From the NCBI RefSeq assembly GCF_000003815.2, contig NC_049986.1, positions 4,522,715 through 4,586,714 on the forward strand: DNA of 64,000 nucleotides, in the 5' to 3' direction. Shown piece by piece: positions 19,601-34,600 of this stretch. The notes under the pieces were generated by a model. That model ran no database searches, had not been told where the DNA came from, and was given only the letters and a program-made list of their open reading frames with translations. The stretch comes from Branchiostoma floridae. Taxonomy: Eukaryota > Chordata > Leptocardii > Amphioxiformes > Branchiostomatidae. Position 1 is the first letter of the stretch, and every line of letters begins with the position of its first letter. The position numbers were made by a program, and so were the translations under genes.

Positions 19601-22600
19601 CAGTTGTGGTTGCCATGACGAATGGATGGATGCTTACCAGCCTTTTCTTCAGCTCCTGTTCTCTGGTTTGTTTCTCCTCCAGCAGCTGTACCAGTAAGGC
19701 TGTCAGAGCTGTCCGCTTCTGGCACAGCACCTCCTGCGGAAAAACTCAATTCTTCACCTATCTTGTATACATGACATAAGCATCACATGGCCACCTTAAG
19801 TCAATAATATGATTTAATTTATTTGCAAATCCATGCCCGTAGGCTAATTGCAATGATACAGACAGTGAAAAGTAACAAGTGTCTATTCTAAATACACACA
19901 CGTCAGCTATCTATGTACATGCTTCTACTTTCTTTACTGGGAGGTTTGACTTCTTCTTTGGAGGCAGTGGCTGATGAAAAGTCCCACTTCTTTAATGATT
20001 AGTGGGTTCTGTGATTTTAACAGAAATATAGTTTTTTTGAGGTCTACTAACTGGTGAAAAGTTGGAAATATTGTTTTGATTGTGTCAAAAAGGTTGTTTC
20101 TTTCGTCCTCATAATGGGGGCAGTTACATATAAAATGTATTTCATCTTCCACTGCATCCGTCGCACAGTATTTACACAATCTATCTTGAACTGGCACTTT
20201 TAATGATGACTATATGGTACAATACTAATTGCAGGGCTCAAAATACCACCTGTATATGCAGGTTAGTGCAGTTAATATTAGAGTTGTGCCGGTATTTCTG
20301 ATGTCTACCTGCACCTAACCAGCACTGGTCCATATACTGGGTTTTATACATAAATGCCATATGATGTAGTATATGGGAGTACATTTTCCAATAAATCATG
20401 ACCCAGAAAGCATGCATATGGCTGGCTTGGCTTCCTGAATAGGCAAAACTATTCTGCAAATACTATGCAGTTCACATAGAGTTACATGTAGGGTTTGCCC
20501 AAAAGAATGTAAAAATGACCCTCAAGCCACCATCTTAGCACTTCATGTACCAATGTACTGAAGCCACTGGCATGTTATATTTCCAATTATGTAATACAAG
20601 AAAATAAAGATTAGTTGGAAGGCACAAGAGATGACTAAAAGGAAACAACCTTTTTCTCAACTGAAAGAAAGTTTTGTACTAACCTGTTCCATGTCCATTC
20701 TCAGTGCCTTCTTCTCCATCTCTACCAGAGTCAGTTGGACTAACTGCTGCTCAATAAGTGCAATCTACAACAAAGTCATGCAGTCAGAGATGTACAAAAT
20801 GTATTGTAACAGCATGAGCTCAAGAAAAACTAACAATGTACCATCATAATATACAGCATTCGTTCACCTTTATCCGCAGGGTAACCTATATGCGGTGTTG
20901 CTAAACAGGGTATCCAAGGATATCAAGTCGATGGATGGTAGTTTCAAATTGTACTATAATTTTATGATAAATTTTCAAAATATTGAGTTTGACACCATTA
21001 TCTGTCGACTTCTTAAAAAGAACAGATAAAGTTTACCCTATGGATAAAGGTGAACTAGCGTTAGTAGCTGCAAATTTCATGTGTTGGTTTTAGATTATTA
21101 ACGGATGTGAGTTACAAAATTTAATGTATGCAGATGAGCACCTTATTTGCATACTTAGAGCATAGATCACCCAGGAGCACCTTTTTTGCATACCTGAGAT
21201 TGATATTACAAACCCTAAGACCGTGTTTGCGTTCACACTAAAAAAAAAACTTCCCCTAGGTCTATCCACCTCCCAGAGGTAGATCGTGAAGGATTCGTTT
21301 CAACAAAATCCAAGTGAGTTGGGAGCGTTCACACTGATAAGGATAACATGTTTTATCCGGATCAATTTTTTGAGTGTGAACGGGATCTAAGATTGATTGT
21401 ATTGAAGCAAATGTTAGAGTATCCAGACACAAAGTTGGGAACCATGATGATGTGCTGACTGACCTGACCAGTGATCCTGCTGTGTTTCATGTCTTTCTCC
21501 AGCTGCAAAGCTTCAAAAGCCTTCTTCTGAAACTCTTCCTGTGGGATAGGCAACAGGCATTGTCATCGATAAAGTAACATTGTACTCCTGAGTATATTAC
21601 ATATTGTTTAATCAGAAACTGCATTATGCCAAAAAGCAGTTACTCAAGCAAATAGATATGATTTTGGAAATGGTCAGACATTTCAGACAACAAGGTACTG
21701 TAAATACATTTACGTTCGCGGGGATTTAATTTTGCAGTAGCGGGAAAAAGGACTTTTCGCGGTGGTTTTAATTTCGCGGTAACACAATAGGCTGCAGTCT
21801 AATACCATAATAGAAAAATGTTTGCAGTGGTTTTAAGTTGGCAGTGAAGTGGTCACCGTGAAAACTGCAAACATTAATCCACCGCGAACATTTCTGCATT
21901 TACAGTATCTTTTGTCAGTGATAAAGGGTGTATAAGAAATAAATTATAGTGCGGTATGCCTTAAAAATACTGACGAAAGGCATCAGATGTTTGTCTAAAA
22001 TGTCTGGCTGTTTCCAAAATCATATCCAGTTGCTTGTCGGTGAGTAACTGCTTTTTGGCATATCTTATTACCTGGATGTCTAACCTTCATCGACAGAAAA
22101 AGCATTAATCAAGCTTTCATGTAAAGTACTCAAATACAACACAAATATTGCTCCTATATATACTTTGTGTCTACAGTCAAACCTGTATTAGCGGCCACCT
22201 TTGTATAGCAGCCACCTGGCCATAGTGGCCACTTTTTGTCGGTCCCTTGGATTTGTAATGATTAAGAAATAGGCTTAGCGGCCACCTGTCCAACACGGCC
22301 ACGGACACACAATTTCCGGTCCCGTTGATACAGAAACACTGCCTATTGCAACCATACTGCAGCCTTATGTCACCCTGCACCGAGTTTGAAATTGTAGTTT
22401 GCGAGGATTTGGAGTTCCTGACAGGGTCATTTTGGCGGTAGCAGAAGGTATGCATGCCTTGAGCATTAAAGTGCAAGTCTTTGTCGGTGAATTTACCGAT
22501 CGAGGCTATGTTACTTGGTGAGAAAGATTAGTGGGAACTGAAATCATGTGTAGCTTGCTCATGGTCAATTGATCAACATTTTCTCTATAGTGGCCCCCTG

Positions 22601-25600
22601 TCTATAGTGGCCATATTTCTCCAGTCCCTTGAGTGGCCGCTATAGACAGGTTTGACTGTATTTGTGTGTCAATGAGCACCAAAGTGTGAGGTTACCTCTT
22701 GTGCCATCCTGTGCACCAGTGCTGCCTGGTTCTGTTGTTTCCCATCCAATAGGACGTCTATCCTGTCAGACTCATCACTCACACTGGGAGGAGACAGGAA
22801 AGTGTCAGTCAATCATATACAATATCATACATGTTTACATTCATTATCATAATTATATACTGTGTAATCAAATATGTAACAGTAGCACTTAAGCAGTCAT
22901 ACAATACCCACCTGCAACATGCCAAAAAGATTTGAAATATGAAAACAAAATTGCAGTGAAACATGTAGAAAATATAATAAAAAAAAAATTTCCATTAAAG
23001 ATGCAATCAAAAGTTCATGGGTTGTTTCCTTTTTGCTATACACTGTACATACTGGGTTTAGGGTCCAAGATATAAGGTATCTTGCACTATAAGTAAGAAA
23101 CAGCCCTTTTCTGTCCAGTCATGCACTTCCAGGGCTCTAGCCAGCGTCCGTTTTTACGTCAATTGACGGAAATTTGCTGCGTGTGACGGAAAAATTTCAA
23201 AACCAATCCGTCAACCTTGATGGACAAAAATCCTTGGTGGAAGCTACAGGCAACTTGGGGACGCCGTCCACGGCCGTAAAAGCCACACACTGTTTGTTTT
23301 GCTATTGTTATTATTGTTGACGATGTGTGTTGGCGGCCTTTCGCATACGATAATCTCATTAAAACCAGTTTTTCAAGGTCTCAGTTCAGTCTCTCTAACT
23401 CCTGGAATAGTGTTTTCGCGGTTTTCGCGACAATGAGAATTGGTTGACGGAAAAAAAATTCGAGCTGGCTAGAGCTCTGTGCACTTCTGAATAACACATA
23501 AACCCACCTGTGTTGTGCGTGCCTGGCTACAGCGTCACGTGTAGCCTCATACTGCTGCCGCAGATGTTCAAAGTTGTAGTTCTCTGCCAGCATCTGGCTC
23601 ATGGCAGCTATACAACACAGGAATTAAAAATATGAGATCAACCTGAACACAGTATATTTTGTATGCGATATAGGTCTTTAAAGACCCTTAATATCACAGT
23701 AGTTATAGTCCACCATATGGATTATTCCCATTCCAAACTGCCACAATTTGCCGTCTGAAAACAACCTTAACGTTTAGCTTTAAAGTTGCATATTTTTTTA
23801 AAGAGAGAATTGTGGTTCTGACTGATGTTGTGGTTTAGGCAAACTACTGGCCATCAGCTGTTTCCGTCAACCTCAGTCAGGGATGTCTTGACAGGATCGG
23901 CTTCAAGAGGTATGCTTAAAAGCCAAGGAATGTCCGCAAATTTCTTGAGTAATGTCAGGATATGTTTGTACTACAAGAGATGTGACGGTTACGGTTACTC
24001 ACCTAGCACTTCTTTTTTCCGTAGGTTCTCATGCTCCTGCTGCAGGGAACTGACAGTTTCCTCCATCTCTATCCTGGGAATCACACAAATTAATATAGTT
24101 ACGTCACATGTTCTTCAAGGATACAAACACCAACATAATGCATTGACTTTTATTATCACAAATTTACTACAATCACTAGTATCAGTGTAGGTCTAGTTTC
24201 TTTGTTTAGATACATTTCTAAGAGTTGCTGACTTCAGATAACTTATCTCAGACATAATTACAATACAACATTTAGTACAATGTTTCAAGCATACAACCCT
24301 TGCAATCTGGAAAACAATATATTCCATATAAGTCACACTACATTTAGCTTGTAACTACCTCACTCACCTCTCTTTCTCCATGGCTTCCAACAAAGCTTCC
24401 GTCTTCCTTGCTCTAAAAAAAAAAGAACATGTGCATTATAATTGTCATCTAGCCTGTTGTTATTGCAATATATACTTTCATTAAGTTTCTATGATGAATT
24501 TTCTTAGGAGGTACATTTGTACCCTAGTGGAACACTGCAACAGCCAAGTTTATTTTTTCTAACAAAATAACAAAGTACCCCTTGAAGGCATCAGATTCTA
24601 CAACCTGCATTGTAGCCACTCCCCACATAACAAGAGGTATTTTCAAACTGCTAGACATAATAGCACTAGCCTGACTACCATCTTCCATAGTGACCGCTGG
24701 CTCAATCCTTTAGCAAGCAAAAGGATAGAGTCAGCAGTCACTAATTTTAAAAGAGGATAGTACTCGCTACAATGGTACCATACCAAACACTGTTGACCTG
24801 GCACGTGACTGCCGACAACTGTTTATTTCATATCTTGGCCATTCTACACAGTCACACATTCATGCACCTGTTTAATACTCTTTGGATTAGAGCTCTTTTA
24901 GGGTATATCCACCATTAAGTCTTTTGAAGGATTTTCATGTTTTTCTAACTTTCGGCAAAGAGAATGAAGAAATATAATTCAAACTCCTGTGCCACTTGAG
25001 CAAAGAATAACATGCACAATAACTACATGTATCATTGTATCATGGCCAGATCATACCTAGACAGATATCTCATCTTGCTGCTGACAAAGGGGACTGGAAG
25101 AAACTTACAGTTGCCTATGTAGCAGCTGGCCGACCCATTGTATACTGTTGGATTTTGTTTGTCCTAACAAAATGAAAGTTTTAGAGTCAGACTTACTTCT
25201 CATTAGTTTCCATAAGATATCTGACCAGCTCTGCTGCACTCTGCTCAGCTGAAAATACATGTTTGTCAAGACATAATGAGTTACATGCCATTTCAGTAGA
25301 CTTGTGATACAGTTCTATCTAATATTACATGTACTTTCATATGATCTAACTCAGCATTAAACTGCTTGTTAGCAGTTAACTAACATCCAACAACATGCAT
25401 TATACAAAATAGATAACAGATTTCCTAAATCATCATGATCATTTTGTGTATCAACAACAAATAAAGATAACAATTCTCAACCCTAATATAGAGAAATTAT
25501 AATACAATAATTCAATCTTTTCTACCTTACTAACAGTATTTACCAGTAATAAACTGAACTGAGCAAAGCTCAAACCAAACAGGCTGGCATCTTTGGTCAT

Positions 25601-28600
25601 CATTTTCTCAGAAATGTGTCAAAGTTACATAACACAAATAATTCAATTGTCAACAAAAGTCCTCTGACAGGATCGACAAGATGACTATCTGTATTTGCAT
25701 ATTTCCCTGAAAATTTGAGAAATCACATTTTAGGGTTACAAATTCCTCAATTTCCAGGGAAGCATGCAGCTGGATGATTTGGTTTTCCCTCTCCACTGTG
25801 AATGCTCTCTACAGTCCAGTCTGGTATGAATGCTGCTGGTACGATACACTCGTCATGATGGCTGACAATATCACTGTCCTGCTAAGCTTCAAATGATCAG
25901 ATTTGAGCCCAGGGCTGTCTACAGGACTCATCCCGTCCTGGGATGGACATTTGCTTGCTGGGATGGACAAAAATTTAACCCTTTAATCCGTCCCAAAAAT
26001 CTGAACTTCAGTACATCAATTTGATGAAAAATGTATTTTATAAGGCATTTTAATTTTACAATCAACAACATTGGCTCCCAAACAATGAGTGGGACAGAAA
26101 ATAAAGCTGGAGACAACCCTGTTTGAGCCCGAAAATAATTGAATTAAATGTTGAAATGTGTCTTTAGACCATACATTGTATCTGGCAAAACCTAATTCCA
26201 TACCACTCTGCAGTGTGTGAACAAGCCTCTGCTTTTCCTGGTCCTTTCGGTTTTGTAAATCAGTCAATTCTCCATCCATCTTGTCCTGCTCCTGTCAAAC
26301 AGTAAAAACACCACATTTTGCTCTTTCTTTCAGACATAGAAACAGCACAATTCAGAAACAAGCAAGATTTTGAAGATCTCATTATGCAATATCTCCGTAA
26401 AATATTTTGACTTTTCACATGTCTAAGACTTGCTTCATTGTAGTTTATGGGAAAACTAAAGTTCTAAATTGAGTTTTAATTTGCAATAATTTGCATCAAT
26501 TAATGTGCATGGAGTTCCATGACCTTATGATCATACCCTAGTGATTCTCTAGGACCTTTGCAATTCGTGTTTTTTTATTATGCATAAATCATATCAGTTG
26601 ATCATCTTCTTGACCCAAATAACAGATCCAAAGTTGTCCAAAGTATGACCGTCACAGTCTTATCCCAACAAAGAAGCTGTACATGTACTATCAGTAATAC
26701 TCATTCTCACACTTAAAAATTATGAATTCCCATCATTTACCACTCTGAAATTACAATATTTTCTCATTAATCACGCAAATTAGGTATTCATTTACATATT
26801 TTTATCTATCAATGCTTCTCAGTTACATCTGCTACATGACTTTGTTTGAGTAGTCCAATTATGGAATGCATTAAGTTTGCCTTATCTATTATGTAAATTG
26901 AAAGTCAATTTCCATAATTTTTATTGATTGTATTGGGTCTTTGTACCTTTTATTGGATATCTTACATATTCCAAAGTTCACATTGACTATAGCATATATG
27001 AATTCTTGTGCATGCAAATGAGTAAGCAACACAAGACAAAGAAAGATAGATTTTCCTCATCTTTCTCTCTTGACTACTAGTAGTTTGAAACTTGAACAAA
27101 TAATAATAGCACCAAATCTTTTTAAAGGATTCAATATTGTCTAAGAACGCTTGAGCTCTGATCCCTGCAAATACTGACAAGGTGGCGCAAAGTGTGGCGC
27201 AACTGCATGGTAGAGCGTTTGGCTGAGAATCTAGAGTTCCTGAGTTCGATACCCGCCGTGCCCCCGATGTTGTGCCCTTGGGAAAGGCATTTTACATGAC
27301 TTTCCTCACTTCACCCAGGTGTAAAAACGGGTACCTGGCTTCGGTCAGGGAGGTAGAAAGAAAGATTGCCTTTACCTTCTGTCAGTACTGTGTGTGTGGC
27401 ACTGCCAATATAAGTTAAAAACTTGAGTGCAGTGCCACATTGTCATTGTCTGTCGAAAACCAAATAGAAAACTTGTGCAGAAGCAGGGCTCTAGCCAGCG
27501 TCCGTTTTTCCGTCAATGGACGGAAATTTGCTGCTTGTGACGGAAAAATTTTAAAACCAATCCGTCAACCTTGACGGACAAAAATCCTTGGTGGAAGCTA
27601 CATGCGGCTTGGGGGACGCCGTCTACGGCTGTAAAAGCCACACACTGTTTGTTTTGCTTATTGTTATTATTGTTGTTGAAGGGTGTTGAAGCCCTTTCGC
27701 ATACGATTATCTCATTAAAACCTATTTTTCAAGGTCTCAGACTCTCAGTTCAGTCTTTCTTATAGCTCCTGGAATAGTGTTTTCGTGGTTTTCGCAACAA
27801 TGGGAATTGGCTGACGGAAAAAAATTTCGAGCTTGGCTGGAGCCCTGATGCATTGTGATGCGTTGTGCAGAAGCAAACTTTCCCAGTCTAACAGACCTTT
27901 GCCATAACAGTGATGATGTTCTGTCTGGCCTGCGAAGCCTGGGAGAACATGACCATCTGCTCCTGGTGGCCTGCCTGCAGCTGGGCTTCCAACTCTACAT
28001 GCTCACGTCTCTTCTGTTCCTGTGCATGTATATCATAAATATCTGGGTCTGAATTCTCAGCAATACAACAACTAAACAAAATAGGCAAAATCATATTTCC
28101 TTGCCATCTAACGCTAGTTCACCTTTATTCATGGGGTAAACTAATCTATCCGTTGTATTTAATACCAAGGCATTTCGGGATATCAAGTCGACTGACGGTG
28201 CTCTCAAACTGCATTATATTGAAAAAAAGGGCAATTTGAAACCACTGTCCATCTAGTAGTACGTGATATCCCTAAAAGTCCTGTTTTAGGTACAATGGAT
28301 ATAGGTAATACCTCGCGAATAAGGGTGAACTAGCGAACCATATGGAGTCTTAATTGTATCCATGGATAGGTGCACATGAAAAGAAGCAAACATGTATTTC
28401 AATATCCCAACTTGCAAAACTTTACTGATGTGGTTACAGACATTCAAAGGAAGATGAATGTATGAGCTATAGTGTAGGTGAAAATTTACAAGAAAACAGA
28501 CATATAGTAATAACTAGAACCAGGGTTCAAAATGTCTGGTTGCCCAGTAGTGCAGTGCGACCATACAGTCATGTATTTTGTTATTCACAACTTATAGTAA

Positions 28601-31600
28601 GTTTCAAACTCAGGTGTGCAGGACAGGAAACTAGGTAACTCCGTGAACAAGATGGACTGATAGCCATCAAAATTTGGAGGTACGTGTGTTTACCTCTAAA
28701 AAGACAGTCACTGTTTGAAGAAAAATCTTAGACTATTAACTGCTCATACATGACTAATGAATCTCTTCAAATATAATTCACTTGGCACTGATTGAGATTA
28801 GGAGACGTGCAGAGCATTTGGCCACAATTGGTCCCACTGGGCAACCTGGATAAAGTACTAGGAAACCTGATGGCAACCATAATGAAAAGTGGCAAAACAA
28901 TCAATCGATTATGACAAAATGCGACAAACCTTGAGCCTTTCATACACTAGAAATGATTCCTACATGCAAACAAAAATAAAGGAAAGCAATTCAGTAATTC
29001 AAATCAAATGGAAACAGAACATGTACATGTAATACATCAAAATGACATGAAGAAATACAATGTAAAATTTATGACATACCAACACAGGAAAAAAACATAT
29101 AACTGATACTGTCTTTCACATGAAAAAACAACATTTTGGACAACTGATTTGTAACACAATTGTTCTTGTATCATATTGCAGCCTAAGTAGGTACATGGTT
29201 CTACAACATGATATATCCATACTACATGTAACAGTTAAAGATCAAGACGAAGCAGTCATCCCAGTCTAGAACATCAAACACATTCCTTTCTAGCAAAATA
29301 GACCATGGTTTTTACAGAAAATTAGATCCAATTTCAGGTCCAGGTCTGGACCTGATCCTCTGGACCTGGACCATACCTGGACCAGTACCTAACCCTTATG
29401 ATGACACATCAACCATAACTACTGTGATTAAAAGCCATATGAGCTAACAATATGGGCACATGTCTTTAAGCAGTAGGTGCCTTGATAGCTCAGAGAAGCT
29501 GATGTACATGTTAAATGCTTCTTTCACTTCCACACAAACAGTATAATCATCCTGTATACATAAGAATTCATTCTTTCATATTCACGGCTTGATAACCCTA
29601 TCATCGTTTAAGCATCCTCCTACGCAGGGACATCCAACAGCCAGAGTGCCTGTCTGGATGTGCCCTGCTCTTTCAACCGTCACTCTTAGTTCCTGTGGAC
29701 CCCCCTCAAACCAGCTGTCAGCCAATCAGAGAATAGGCTTTCCATTTTNNNNNNNNNNNNNNNNNNNNNNNNNNNNNNNNNNNNNNNNNNNNNNNNNNNN
29801 NNNNNNNNNNNNNNNNNNNNNNNNNNNNNNNNNNNNNNNNNNNNNNNNNNNNNNNNNNNNNNNNNNNNNNNNNNNNNNNNNNNNNNNNNNNNNNNNNNNN
29901 NNNNNNNNNNNNNNNNNNNNNNNNNNNNNNNNNNNNNNNNNNNNNNNNNNNNNNNNNNNNNNNNNNNNNNNNNNNNNNNNNNNNNNNNNNNNNNNNNNNN
30001 NNNNNNNNNNNNNNNNNNNAGTGCTGATAATCAAATTTGCAGTTGGCCTACATGTATATATGTACCATAGGCATAAGTGCAGCTATACAAATACCTGCAG
30101 ACTCCTGTCATACTCCTGTTGGATGAGTAAGTTCTTGTCAGTGTCTGGAGATGTGGCCCCTGACTTGGGCCCAGCATCCAGTACAGGCAACAGATGGTGT
30201 GTGGGAGGAGTGTATTCTTCCCCACTTGCTGAAATGGATGCAATGTAAAATAAAACACATAATGTCAGACCTGTGACGTGAAAACGGTCGATACAGGTGT
30301 TCCGGACCGCGTGATAACTTTCTGTATCACACGGGTTCTAAGTTGTATCACAGAGGCTTCCTTCGAGTAAATTAAACTATTTCGAACGGGCCGAATACGG
30401 CATGGTTGAAAATTTGAATACCGGATTCGGATGTTAGAATTGCTGTTGTTACAATCTTTTGTTCAAGGACACAACATTTTCTCAACTTCTGGTGTATTTC
30501 GCATCGAAATATGTGTTTTCTCAGGTGGGTATGCCATATTAAATAGAATTCAACATGGTGTATTCCGTATCACCCTCAGTCCCAGCCCTCCCGCGGGTCG
30601 GGCTGGTACCTCGGGTGATATGGAATACACCGTGTTGTATTCTATATGTACAGTACAAGGTAATTCTATGTACATGTAACTACTATGGTTTTGCCAGATG
30701 CTTCCTGTCAATACAATCATGGAACAATCCAATGTACTCGTTTCTAATTAGCTTTTCTCCATAGCGGTCTAAATTTACCATGAAATTTACTGTTACACAT
30801 TGCCAGGATGTACATGCACATGTGAACTATCAAGCAAAAATCAATGTTCATCAACTGTCCATTGTGTTCCCTTTATCTCACCAACCTACTGATCTTCAAA
30901 ACTGTGTCTACTGCAAGGAAACATCCACAATGTTTGTACTTAATAGTCCTGCACCAAAATTTGGGTTATGCTTTTAAGTGAGGCATTTCATAAACATACA
31001 TGATGTACATAATTAATAATACATGTACATTGTACCTGTACATGTGTCTTACCTGCGCACAAAGCCTTCATTATTTCAGCAGTGCCTCCTTCGCATAGTT
31101 CTGTTAGAAGATAAGAAAACACAATAAGGTCATTAATATCCACCATAAGAGATGTATTTGTGGGAATTATTTCCATAGGTGCAATTATTACCTCCATGAA
31201 ATGTAATGGAGGTTATATTTTACCCTGTGTTTGTCTGTGTGTGTGTGTGTAAACAAGATAACTCAAGAACGGCTTGGTGGATTGATTTCATACTTGGTGT
31301 GTTGGTAGGGTGTGATGAAAGCTGGAAATGATTAGATTTTGGGCCCCCTAGCGGCTTCCCTTGGTACTGCAGCGCAACTTCCGGGTTTGCTATTTCGGTG
31401 TTCTGAACACGCTATGGTCACGATTTTTGAGTATTAGATAGCTCTTGTGCTCAGGAAGAAATGACATAAGTTTGGGGCCCCTAGCGTCTAGTTTTGGGAT
31501 AGCAGGGGCATTTTTGTCAAAAACTTCTGAAGAGGATAAGAGGAGAAGGGAACAACGAATTTTTGGTATGTAGGTACCTCAGACAATGTTGTACAATATG

Positions 31601-34600
31601 AAATACTTATTATGCAAAATAGGAGCAAATTTGCATAATTAATGACAACATTCAATCATAGCAGTTTTTTCTATGTATCTCTTGTCTTGGACGTGATATG
31701 GTCTTGAAATTTGGGTGGTAGATAGCTTTCAGTGTCATGACAAAATGGGGCCCCCATTTAATTTGGGAACTGCGGGGGCGTTTTTGTCAAGACATTCCAA
31801 AGAGGATAACTGCAGAAAGGATTGACGGATTGGCATCATATTAGGCATGCGGGTACCTGAAACAAAGATGTTCATAATGATATACATGTTATGCAAGTGA
31901 GGACTTAATTTGCATAATTAATGAAGAAATTGTATAATTCCATTGTTTTTAAAAACTGGACTTCAATAAATGTAACACATGTTAATTATGAATGAATGAA
32001 TGAATGAATTTATTGCTCAACAATCGCACAGGGTACAATGTATGGCAATTAATAACAACTAATAGCTATATTATGATAGGTGGAATATAAGCAGATACCA
32101 AATACTTGCAAAACCGCTTTATGATTAATGATGGGAATTTTATAATTGTGACACGTGTACGTTAGTCAATGATGAACAACACCATGCATAAATTATGTTA
32201 ATGTGTTAGTCAATTGTATGAAATTTACGAAAGCTCTAAATTTTCATGGAGGTATGAGATCGCCGAACTCTAGTTGATAATAGAATGCCCTGCCAACGAG
32301 GCACCAAAATATACAATCATTGGATCACAGAAGCTTTCTAACTCAGACTCTAGTCATGAGAGGAGGGTAAAAATCTACTAATACACAATGTATCTACATG
32401 ACTGCATCCCTCCTGCTAACTCACAAAGCAGCAAGGGGTAGCTTAGTTGACTATGCCCTGAAGAAGGTACAACGTAGCTTTGTTACATTTTGTAATCACC
32501 CAGTACATGTAGATACCAAAAACGTTGGCATAAAAAAATTATATAAAAGTTCATAATAGACAATAATTGGGTGGTGTGGCAAACTTGTTATACAGTTACT
32601 TTGATGCATTAATTAGATGTTTGACTCAGGATCATACTTGACATGTACATGTCTTGTATTACATCATTGTACATGTACATGTGGCAGTGTGGCGCAATCG
32701 GTTAAAGGTGTTTGACCCAGACCCCAGATAGAAACCGCTGATGTGTCAGTGATCTTTTGCCCATGGGAAAGGCACTTAACACGACTTTTCTCACTTCACT
32801 CAGGTGAAAATGAGTACTTAGCTTAGGTTAGGGCCGTCCCTTGGATCGAACGTAAAATGGAGGTCCCGTGTTTGAGGAGAGCCACACCCCGAGTACGTTA
32901 AAGATCCCACCGCACTTATCGAAAAGAGTATGGGTCCTTCCCGGTGTGAGTGGTTCAAAGCCTACAGTCCCATTGCCACACCTGGGGCAATTACTGTCGT
33001 ACTGAGGTCACCTGAGTGGTGCTGAATGACAGCTCGCTCCAGACTCTTGCGATTTAGCCCCAACTATTGTAAGCTCCTAGCAATTCAGCCCCTGGCTGCG
33101 AAGAGAGAGTAGTCAGCCCAGGGCTCTAGCCAGCGTCCGTTTTTCCGTCAATTGACGGAAATTTGCTGCGTGCGACGGAAAAGTTTTAAAACCAATCCGT
33201 CAACCTTGACGGACAAAAATCCTTGGTGGAAGCTACAGGCGGCTTGGGGATGCTGTCCACAGCCGTAAAAGCCACACACTGTTTGTTTTGCTATTGTTAT
33301 TATTGTTGACGATGTGTGTCGGCGCCCTTTCGCATACGATAATCTCATTAAAAACCAGTTTTTCAAGGTCTCAGTTCAGTCTTTCTAACTCCTGGAATAG
33401 TGTTTTCGCAGTTTTCGCGACAATGGGAATTGGCTGACAGAAAAAAAAATTGAGCTGGCTAGAGCCCTGAGTCAGCCCACCCAATAACCAATAACAATGA
33501 ATGTACTAAAGGATAGCCTACCTGCTGGAGGGTACACCATCTGTTTGACATCCACCAGGAGGCTCTACAGACAACAACAACAGCACAATCTTATTTACCA
33601 CAAAGGCATAGCAAAAAAGACTTAGTAACTGCCACCCATAACGGACCAGGCATCTATACCCAACAACAAACAGTAAAGGTGCACTCTCACTGCACTTGTG
33701 TCAAGCTTGCATCACTGCTGGGTCTGAAAGATGGTCAATGACTTTCAGAGATAAAGAACACATTTTTTTTTCTTTTTGTGTATTTTGGTTGTAAGTGATT
33801 CTGACTAATTCATACCAAAAGTGCGAGCAAAGGTCGGTATATATTCTTGGTCCAAAAATGACCAAAAAATTCCAGATGTGATATCTGTAAAATCCTATAT
33901 ATGTCATATGCACCTTCCCAGCCAAGAAAACTACAGCCTCAATGGAAGGGCCTCATTCTGTAAACTTGTAGCTAAGATTTTCAATTGAAGAACTCTGTGG
34001 CTAGAGATCTAGGTAAGACTTTTATTCCAGATTTCAGCCTACCTCCAGTGTCTTTATCCTGCACAGCTGTTTGGGCAGGACAGAGACCCTGTTTCTGGAC
34101 AGGTCCAAGGTACGAAGGCTCTTTAGGTTACCAATGGCACTGTGGACATCTGTCAGACGGTTTTCTGAGTAAGGCAAAAACAAACATCAATAAACAGTAT
34201 CATTATATGATTCATACCAGGGTTGTAGCCAGCACCCGTTCTTCTGTCCTTTGACAGAATTTTGTAGCTGGGGACGGAAAAAAAATTTGCCTATTCCATC
34301 CTCTGTGACAGACAACAATCAGTATAAGATGCTCGATAGGATTAAAAATCGAGGGGACGGAAAATTATTCCAAGCTGGCAACAACCCTGATTCATACTTT
34401 CCCAGAACTATCGAATAGTGGAATTTGTTATCACCAAGCACAGTAAGGGCATCTGCTTCTCTGGGTAGTTTTAAAGAACGCATGCAGATAGATGTGCAAA
34501 AGTTAGGTGTGACAGGTCGTTCAGTGTAATATAACCAGCTGCTGCTGCGCCGTGTGCCTGCAAAGCTGGTGTGTTACGCCGAAGGGCGGTTATACCGGCT

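Noticed and set aside
27180-27260. tRNA gene
   Set aside because: A and B boxes are recognisable but no acceptor stem pairs, and the homology continues for over 200 bp shared with other copies, so it is a SINE. The same holds for 58860-58940 on the minus strand.
29589-30248. Long open frames crossing runs of N (also near 18073-18522, 50745-51095, 53777-54031, 56140-56610)
   Set aside because: The length comes from untranslated N bases; the flanks are introns or repeats.
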